Source of the DNA: Cotesia glomerata
Taxonomy: Eukaryota > Arthropoda > Insecta > Hymenoptera > Braconidae
NCBI RefSeq assembly: GCF_020080835.1
Contig: NC_058162.1
Coordinates: forward strand, 27,676,758-27,740,757
Direction: 5' to 3'
Length of the DNA: 64,000 bases
Part shown: positions 57,118-64,000 of the stretch, piece by piece
Layout of the letters: every line of letters starts with the position of its first letter
Position numbering within the stretch: the stretch's first letter is position 1
Notes under the pieces: model-generated
What the model was told of the DNA's origin: nothing
What the model saw: the letters and a program-made list of their open reading frames with translations, nothing else
The model's database searches: none
Made by a program: the position numbers and the translations under genes

Positions 57118-58129
57118 AAATTATAGCTAGATATTTTTTTTTGCATTTTAATTGGTTACAGAGAATTGCGTAGGACCATATTAAATACTCTATCCATAAA
57201 ATTAACCCAATAATTAATTAGATGTAATAAATATATAATTAAATATTGTTATATATTATTATATATAATTATGTATGATTAGATATGGTTATATTTGGCC
57301 ATTTTTCATATATAACCAATTTATATATAAATATATATAATTATATATAAATATTTTTTCTCGGGTACTAAATGATTTAGTAACAATCCTTTCATTACCA
57401 AATACTTAGTAATAGGTACTAAATCATTTATTAAAGCCCATTTAGTCCCGACAAATAAATATTTAGTAGTATTTAACAAATTATTTATTGCTACGCAATA
57501 AATCGTTTATTGGTATCAAAGAAATTAATTTTTTAACTAATTTTAGTGTAACCTAACTTTTTAACTTAAAATAAATAAAAATAATTAGAATAAATAATTT
57601 TAAGTAAAAATATAAGGTATTATAAAAAAAAAGAATCTCATTAAATAATATTTTTTTGTTTGAGACATTTATAAAATTTAAAATTGAACAAGTTTTTTTT
57701 AATTGAACATATCCATAATAGACAAATTAAAAAATGTTAACTAAACTCCACTGAGAAAAGATATAAATAGAAGACATTTATTGGGAGAATATGTGTTTTT
57801 AAAGGTTTAATAAATCTCCCAAAATCGAGCTGAATATAATAATCTTAGTTAGTGAATAGGTAATGTATCACATAAACATTGGAATTGAAGCATAGCCATC
57901 TACCGAAAATACTTACCAAAGAAATATTTAGTACCTGTTACTAAATATTATTTGGTGGAACTAAATATTTAATTCCATGTAATAAGGCTTTGTTCATATA
58001 AAGAAATCATTTATTAAACTGTAACAAATATTATTGATGGGTACAAAATGTTTGTTTCTCCCAAATAAATGAATAAAAATTTTGTTACTAAATCAGTTTA
58101 GTACTCTGTACTAAATTCTTCTATCAGGG

Positions 58130-58278
58130 TATGTTTAATTGTGTTTTATACATTATTATCTGCAATATGTTTACAAAATTAGTAACTTTGGCGCTAGTTG
58201 TATTTTCTGCATAGCAAAAATTAGTATCATTATTAATTTTAACCTCTTTCGGTCACTTTATATTGGAAAATTAGTTTT
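58130..58278. other. short intron stretch
   Basis: AT-rich spacer between two mobile elements. Confidence 0.4.
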
Positions 58279-58484
58279 TTTAACTTCCCGCTAAGAAAAT
58301 CTTAGATTTTCAAAAGTCGGGAAGTTATTGGTTTTACCCCGTTTTACAAAAATCGAGTTTTTATCAGATATCGACGTTTGAGGGGTCACAGGAAGCTTCC
58401 CTGACTATCCCCGTGAGGGTGTCACTATGTCTGTATGTATGTGTGTGTGTGTGTATATGTAAGTATGTAAACCTCTCATAACTA

Positions 58485-59186
58485 CACGGGAAAAATTTCT
58501 GGGAAAATTTACGATACAACTTATTGTAAAGCTAGACTATACTTTTATTACTATTAATTGTCAAATAGTTTAGAAGAAAAAATACTATTTATTCATGAAA
58601 AAATACAATATTACTATTGTAAAAAGTAGGAGATGAAAATTTCCAGTGCTGCCTCTGTATCTTTCCAATAGAACTATAGCAAATTTTACAATAGTTGAAT
58701 TGGAATGTTTTTCAATTAGTGTGAGTGATGGCCGTGCACAGCGCTAGACTCCGAGTTTATGTAAATGTTAAAGGATATGGGCCTTAGTTTACCTCGGATA
58801 GCGTAGAGGGAGAGTCTCTGGCTGCCAACACAGAGTTCTGGGTTCGATTCCCAGATAGGACGAAAATGCCGGTTTCTTTTTTCGATTACTGTACAGGTAC
58901 CAATTAGTCCAACCTTCTATCTCTCTCCCTCCCTAATATTTCTTTTAAAAAAACCAACTGTGAATTTTTACAATAGTTGAATTGTAAAGTTCACAAACAC
59001 ATATTGTATAATTTGCTTTATAGTATTCGACTTTTTAAGACTCTTGCTAGTCTTATTTGTTGGATTAAATTTACAATAGTAGATCGTAAAAATTACTAAA
59101 TGAGAAGTATAGTCCACCGTTACTATTTTATTGAGTAAAAATTACAATAGTAAAATAATAAAAACTCCTTCAATTTTCTTTCCGTG
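58485..59186 (+). mobile_element. CACGG/CCGTG TIR element with tRNA-like core, copy 2
   Basis: 702 bp from CACGGGAAAAATTTCTGGG to CAATTTTCTTTCCGTG, TA duplication (58483-58484, 59187-59188). The reverse-orientation sister is 53548-54497. Repeated words TTTACAATAGTTGAATTG and ACTATTGTAAAA. Confidence 0.87.
58792..58863 (+). ncRNA. tRNA-derived sequence inside the CACGG element
   Basis: GGATAGCGTAGAGGGAGAG (A-box-like) and CTGGGTTCGATTCCCAG (perfect T-arm/B-box), same relic as 54117-54192. No pairing acceptor. Confidence 0.6.
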
Positions 59187-59895
59187 TATTGAATGGCTCC
59201 ACCGATTCGATCGCGGTTGGCGCCATTCGAAAGGGCTTGTCCAAACTTAGATTTTGGATACAATTTGGATCGATTCGGACCGATAGATTTCGAAAAATCT
59301 AAAAAAAACTGAAAAAAAAAAATTTTTTTCAAAAGTAGTTTTTTTGGAATAACTTTCGAACGGCTTTATTGATCAACTCCAAAAACTAATCAGCTTTTAA
59401 CCTTGAAAAACCACGTCAATCGCCGCTAATCCGGTCAAAATCGGTTAATTCGTTCGAAAGATATCGTGCAGGAAAGAAAACCCAAAAAAGTGATTTTTCG
59501 GAATTACTCCGAAATTTCTAGTTTGATCAATATAAACTTAAAAATTTTTCATAACGCTTAAAAAACTACGTCGAATGCCGCCAACCGCGTGAAAATCGGT
59601 TCATTCATTCAAAAGTTATTGCGGTTTGAAAACTCAAAAAATAGTGTTTTATCAACCTTCCATCAAACTTTTGAGCTTGAAAAGCTCAAAAGCATAGAAA
59701 AGTTATCTTTTTGAGCTCGAAGAGCTTAAAACAACACATAAATTGTATTTTTGAGCTCGAAGAGCTCAAAAACGTCATTAGTGCAGTTTTATGCACCTAG
59801 GTATGGAATTAGCGGGAAGTTGCACGGATGGCCTTCAGGGTCTGCCGTTTTTCTAATTTTTTTTATTAATTATTAGGTTACGTAGATTAAATTTA

Positions 59896-60008
59896 CAAAT
59901 TTTGAAGAGCTCAAAAACGTCGTAAATGCAATTTTAAGCGCCCAGGTATGGAATTAGCGGGAAGTTGCAGGGATGGCCTTCAGGGTCAACCGTTTTCCTA
60001 ATTTTTTG
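59896..60008 (-). repeat. GGGAAGTT-ended element, terminal fragment (copy 5)
   Basis: Repeats only the last ~110 bp of the family (GAAGAGCTCAAAAACGTCG, GGAATTAGCGGGAAGTTGCA, GGGTCAACCGTTTTCCTAA), 31 bp after copy 4. Likely a partial tandem duplication or a second truncated copy. Confidence 0.75.
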
Positions 60009-60774
60009 TAAGTAATTTATAGAATTTAGTAAATTTTTGTGTTAATAATTACAGCCGTAAATTTTTTTTTTTTTTTTAATCTTTCAAGTCTTGAAAAGCG
60101 TGTCAGGATATTAGTGAGTAAACAGAATGGATAACGAGTAACAATGTTTACTTCCTGAATCTTATAACCTAGGTGAGAATAATAACTTCAATACTACTAA
60201 AGTTAGCCGACGTTTTTATTTTTTTTTATTTATTCATTGGTTAAATTATAAGTTAAAAATATTTTTTCTAATTGCAATTGTAGTTTTTTACAAATAAAAA
60301 TTCCTTTTTTATTTTTTTGTAATACATTTTTTAATAAAAAAGGTGATTAAAATTGTTAGATGTCGGCTAACTTAATTTTTATCAAAATTTAAGTGAAATA
60401 ATTTAAGCTGTACACTTTTCTGCAATGGTGATTATTAATTTTTAAATTATAAATTGAGTTATTGCAGTTGGACTGATTTTAAAGGTTAGGTTAGTAAACT
60501 TGCTTAAAAAATTTAATTAAAAATATTTCAATTAATGCCAAGTGTATATTTACACATTAAAAAATTTTTTGACTTGTAAAGTGTGAAAATTTCATTGTCA
60601 ACTCTAATTATTTTTAATTTTTTATAATAATTTTTAATTGAAAAAATTACTTATATTACTAATTAATATTTTTAATTTCAACCTAATAATCATAAAATTA
60701 AATTTTTTAATACCATTAAATATAATTTTCTACGAAAAATTATAAAACTTTAAGACTTTTTAAACTTGTAATTT
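60009..60774. other. intron stretch, no supported feature
   Basis: AT-rich. AGCCGACGTTTTTATT near 60205 and GTTAGATGTCGGCTAACTT near 60355 form an inverted pair resembling a small fold-back. Confidence 0.4.
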
Positions 60775-61010
60775 ACTTTCTTTAATTTATTTTTCTATTT
60801 TTTTTAATTTTAAACCGTCATTTTATTTGAAATTCATAATATAGTGTGTTTACAATAACTTACTATAGTAAAAATTATATAATTTTAGTAATATCAATTT
60901 TATTTTATAAAAAAATCGATAGATGGCGTTAGTAGGACAAAACTAATGAAACTATACATGAAATTGGCGTTTCTTCGGTTAAAAGTGCGGAAATTCTCAA
61001 AAATCAACGT
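60775..61010. repeat. ATAGATGGCG dispersed repeat, copy 1
   Basis: Shares with 61240-61480 and 63730-63990 the order TTCATAATATAGTGTGTTTA, TTACTATAGTAAAAATT, ATAGATGGCG, AAACTATACATGAAA, TTCTTC.GTTAAAAG.G.GG. About 480 bp before the next copy. Confidence 0.75.
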
Positions 61011-61015
61011 TAATT

Positions 61016-61075
61016 TATTTATTTATTCAATAACCTAACAGCTTATAAAGCCAATGACAAGGTTGCAAAAAGATA
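61016..61075 (-). repeat. possible LINE 3'-tail remnant
   Basis: Minus strand TTGTCATTGGCTTTATAAGC then TATTGAATAAATAAATAAA. Resembles other short LINE tails here. Weak. Confidence 0.3.
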
Positions 61076-61239
61076 CTATATAGTAAATCTAAGAATAATT
61101 GGCACATGTTGCTTTTTAACATTTAAAAATCAAAAAAGACCTACAATATAGTAAGAATTTTGCGTTTAAACATTCATGCTGTCGAGTATCGTTTTAAAAA
61201 GCTTGACATTAAAAATGCAAAATTATAAAATTTTTTAAA

Positions 61240-61480
61240 ATTGTCATTCACTTTCCTTAATTTCTTTTATTTCTACATTTTTAAGCCGCTATTTTTTCTA
61301 AAATTCATAATATAGTGTGTTTAATACAACTTACTATAGTAAAAATTCTATATTTTCAATATTATTATTTATATCTCATAAAAAATCAATAGATGGCTTT
61401 AGTAGGATAAACTAATTAAACTATACATGAAAATGGTGTTTCTTCTGTTAAAAGAGCGGGAATTTCACAAATTATCATTT
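61240..61480. repeat. ATAGATGGCG dispersed repeat, copy 2
   Basis: Same landmarks as copy 1 with ATAGATGGCT in the core; order and spacing preserved. Confidence 0.75.
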
Positions 61481-61835
61481 AAAAACTAAAAAAAGCCTAT
61501 AATATATTAAAATATCGTCGAATATTGTTTTAAAAAGCTTTAAATTGAATAAAAAATTGTTTTTAATAATAAAATTCTTGCATTTAATTGTTAAAAACAA
61601 AAATTGCAATTATAAATTGTTAAACAAAAATTTCTTTTTAGGGTAAAAATTCTCTTCTTCTTGTCAATTATGCAGTACTTTTTCGCACTTAAGACTAAAA
61701 CGAGCTGTAAATATAAGGCGCGAAGTGGAGGCATGACTTGTGCAATAAAGTATAAATTTAAAAAGGGAAAGAGCAAAGAGAGTAATAATATATGAGACAT
61801 ATGAAAGTATGATGAGGTAATTATGAATGAATTAC

Positions 61836-61974
61836 CCAGGGTGCGGAAGACAATAGGCCGACTTCTGTACTTTTCCGGCCCTCACCGCAGTAATCACCAA
61901 CTGGTATTGCGTGTCAGCTTGAAGGTCGTTCAGGAGTAACTGCATCGCTGTTTCCTGCGACCAACCGCACCATC
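61836..61974 (-). CDS. FN3-transmembrane gene, C-terminal half of a fibronectin type III domain
   Basis: A 139-bp minus-strand exon: two bases, 45 codons, two bases. Acceptor TTAGTTACAG, donor CCTGG|GTAATT. The translation W-C-G-W-S-Q-E-T-A-M-Q-L-L-L-N then D-L-Q-A-D-T-Q-Y-Q-L-V-I-T-A-V-R-A-G has the FN3 signature L-x-x-L-x-x-x-T-x-Y-x-x-x-V-x-A-V with an S-A-Y end of the last strand. The first half of the domain must be in an exon beyond 64000. It ends in phase 2, whereas the proline-rich exon needs phase 1, so an unseen exon of length 2 modulo 3 is implied between 55020 and 61836, or one splice site is misread. Extracellular by its position before the membrane helix. Confidence 0.75.
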
Positions 61975-62452
61975 CTGTAACTAACCGTCATGCCATTGTT
62001 ATTTTTATTCCTCAAAGTCTTCTTATAACAATATTGTACATATTTATTATTTTCTTCTTCTCTTTTTATTCATTTTCTTTACTTATTTTATTTCATTCCA
62101 ACTTTCTCGACACACGAAAGCTAAATTGATCTTTTGTTGCAATCAATACTCAACTTTTTTAAAAATATTTATTGTTGTATTAATAAATATTTAAATATAT
62201 TTTTTATTTTTAAAAACTAGGTTTATTTCTACTACAAAACTAAGCTACAACTAGACAGCGTTTTCGGTTGCAGCCTCATCTAAATTTAATGGCTACTTTA
62301 TTATAGACTAGACTAGACGGAATTTTTTTGCTTGGATAGTTTCGAATTAGGAACAGAATTATGTTGAAAAATTTATCATTTTTTATACATGGAGAAAATT
62401 ATTTTTCTATTAATCTAATTGTTGCATCTAATTGAATATAAAGTATTGAGCG
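61975..62452. other. intron stretch, no supported feature
   Basis: AT-rich; no further FN3 exon is recognised up to the window edge. Confidence 0.4.
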
Positions 62453-62913
62453 AGTATTCTTACAGTAAAAATACGTATTGGTACTGTAAAAATTGGTATA
62501 ATCCCCAAAGCACTACCAACTTTAATCCTGGGACTGATATCCCATATTATAGCATACCAAAAGTAATGATGGCGTCATAAATTTCCTAATTTTGACCTTG
62601 TGTTGGTAATTGTTATGCAAAAAGCAGCTGTTTGTTTACAAATTGTTAAACGTTAAAAAAATATGTCTTTACACAGTTATCAAAGTGTTGGTTAATATTT
62701 ATCAATAAATATCTGCAATTGTTTATAGTTTATTAATTAAAAAATAAAATAGGCCGTAATTGTTCGAAGATATATTCGAGTGAATTAAGTGAGGTTAAGT
62801 TTACTTTGTTTTAATTTTGGTATTTTGCTGACAGTGAAAGCAAGTTTTGCTGCAGTAAAAATAGGTATTGCTATTAGGGGATTAAACTTTGCTATTTTTC
62901 CCACAAGAATACT
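62453..62913. mobile_element. AGTATTCTT-ended MITE-like element
   Basis: Left AGTATTCTTACAGTAAAAATA and right CCACAAGAATACT are inverse at their tips. GGTATAATCCCC near 62490 is answered by AGGGGATTAAAC near 62876, and GCAGTAAAAATAGGTATTG by the left ACAGTAAAAATACGTATTG. About 461 bp, non-coding. Confidence 0.6.
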
Positions 62914-63729
62914 AGTTTCTTTACGGAAGAAATAAATTTACTAGAAGGAAAAATACTTTTTTTCAGTGTAGGGTTAGATAGCCAATTCTTCGCCACTTGG
63001 TACTTTTAAATTTTGATTCGATAAATAAAGAAAAAGTTGTTTAAATATTACCAAAAATTTTTATTGATTTCTTCTCTTATTTTCATATTAAAAAAAAGCA
63101 TTTAAATTATTTCAATACTGTAATGAGTAAATAAAAAAAATCAACAAAATAGTGTATTTCTTCTTTCATTTTATAAAATTTTACCCAAAACAACTTCAAT
63201 TGTTTCAAGTGTCCAAAAATAGCATAATAAATCTCTTCATCTCTATTAACTTTAACAAACTAGAAAAATATTCTAACATCAAAATTTCATCACAAAATAT
63301 CTAATTTTCTTCTTTAATTTATATGATACTAAAGGTCAGAAAAAAACTTATGAATGACAAAAATTCATTTTTTATTATGTAAGTGCGTTATTTTGTAGCT
63401 GCCGGGGTTCGAACCTGCTCAATAATAAAGTTCAAGTGGCCTCTCAGATTAAGTTCAATCAAGTTCAAATGGCCCCTCCAGGCGTTCAGTCACGACCAAT
63501 TTTTTTATTCATACTTTGCTTGGTCTATTTCTAAATTTATGTATCTTAGTGCGTTTATTTGTTTCACACTGCAAATACATAAATTCAATTATCGCTTTAT
63601 GATTTTCTATTGTCGTTTTTATTTATATAAAAAATGAATTTTATTGACCCCCGATCAAAATATATCATGCGGAAATGATTGAAGAGCTAAATTTTTACAA
63701 TTTAGTATTTTTTATTAGACGAATTTCAA
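62914..63729. other. intron or upstream stretch, no supported feature
   Basis: AT-rich. A GGGGTTCGAACCTGC segment at 63403-63417 looks like an isolated tRNA B-box. The 84-codon frame at 63383 has no domain. Confidence 0.4.
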
Positions 63730-63990
63730 ATTTTACTTTTTTTTTCTTTTAATTTTTTATACTCTACATTTTTATTTCTTCCTTACAAGCCGTCATCTTA
63801 CCTAAAATTTAAAGTATACTTCAACTTATTATACTTTAAAACTCATATTTCTACTAATAGTAATCATATGTCATAAAAAAATCCAATAGATGGCGACACT
63901 AATGTAAAACGACAGAAACTATACATGAAAATGACGTTCTTCTTGTTAAAAGAGTGGGAAATTTTTAAAAATCCTCTTCAATCATTTTAT
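63730..63990. repeat. ATAGATGGCG dispersed repeat, copy 3
   Basis: Core CAATAGATGGCGACACTAATG, then AAACTATACATGAAAATGACG and TTGTTAAAAGAGTGGGAA, as in copies 1 and 2. Confidence 0.72.
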
Positions 63991-64000
63991 CTTTAAATTC

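Larger units (their letters stand above)
55819..57364. mobile_element. nested CCGAAAAAAAATGTTT-ended element with TATATAATTA array
   Basis: Left CCGAAAAAAAATGTTTCTATA and right TATAAATATTTTTTCTCGG are inverse. The left half is a satellite-like array; the right part carries a 5S rRNA-derived stretch. No protein frame; the 67-codon frame at 56573 is repeat-derived. Confidence 0.6.
55758..58129. mobile_element. CACTGATAGAAG-family TIR element, copy 4 (2.4 kb, interrupted)
   Basis: Ends CACTGATAGAAGCATTTAG and CTAAATTCTTCTATCAGGG, TA duplication (55756-55757 and 58130-58131). The terminal zones repeat TTTAGTACCTGTTACTAAAT-type words in both orientations (57365-58110). A second element sits inside it (55819-57364). 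Confidence 0.82.
58279..59865 (-). mobile_element. GGGAAGTT-ended element, copy 4, split by a 702-bp insertion
   Basis: Starts TTAACTTCCCGCTAAG, with the (TG)n tract at 58435-58456. It is interrupted at 58485 and resumes at 59187 with TATTGAATGGCTCCACC, ending near TCTGCCGTTTTTCTAATTTT. Same family as copies 1-3. The frame at 59123-59332 minus crosses an insertion edge and is not a gene. Confidence 0.82.

Noticed and set aside
61591..61800. 69-codon minus-strand frame near the FN3 exon
   Set aside because: Different frame from the FN3 exon, beyond its donor, with no domain; intronic.
63383..63637. 84-codon plus-strand frame
   Set aside because: Starts in a short local duplication (AAGTTCAA(G/A)TGGCC) and has no recognisable domain.
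22673..64000. integrated virus or polydnavirus segment
   Set aside because: No viral gene families, no direct-repeat segment junctions and no intron-poor virulence-type genes are visible; the contents are host gene exons and transposable elements.

Overview
The window looks like eukaryotic, very AT-rich nuclear DNA. Insect-type transposable elements, a spliced gene with long introns and a megabase-style satellite suggest an insect, plausibly a parasitoid wasp or another hymenopteran. The species call is an inference; nothing here is bacterial. Coordinates were counted by hand and most repeat edges are good to a few bases.

Region 1 (1-22572) is pure satellite DNA. Two related monomers alternate: a 182-bp monomer (type B) and a 296-bp monomer (type A), which is the B monomer carrying an extra ~114 bp with two tandem hairpins. 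The order is B (1-269), A (270-10025, 33 units), B (10026-15814, ~32 units), A-prime (15815-21725, 20 units), B (21726-22572). The array runs off the left edge and ends at a 100-N assembly gap (22573-22672).

Region 2 (22673-64000) holds the 3' part of one minus-strand gene spread over about 38 kb. Six exons can be read from splice sites and phase: the C-terminal half of a fibronectin type III domain (61836-61974), a proline-rich linker (54920-55020), a transmembrane segment (52638-52850), a Gly/Ser-rich cytoplasmic exon (38837-38986), a long acidic exon (24851-25230) and a short terminal exon with the stop (24196-24277). The transmembrane segment resembles FNDC4/FNDC5-type proteins. The 5' end lies beyond 64000, and phase says one small exon is missing between the first two.

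The introns are packed with nested mobile elements. They include a 5'-truncated Jockey-type LINE with an 8-bp target duplication, and a family of TIR elements starting CACTGATAGAAG whose interiors are built from an element-specific short word. There is also a TTAA-flanked piggyBac-like MITE, long fold-back elements, two seven-unit arrays of palindromic ~245-bp repeats, and five copies of a GGGAAGTT-ended element. Several TIR elements carry tRNA-like, 5S-rRNA-like and 18S-rRNA-like passengers. No intact RNA gene and no complete transposon gene was found. The gene is the only cellular protein-coding unit I can support; nearly all other open frames are chance frames in repeats or antisense shadows of its exons.
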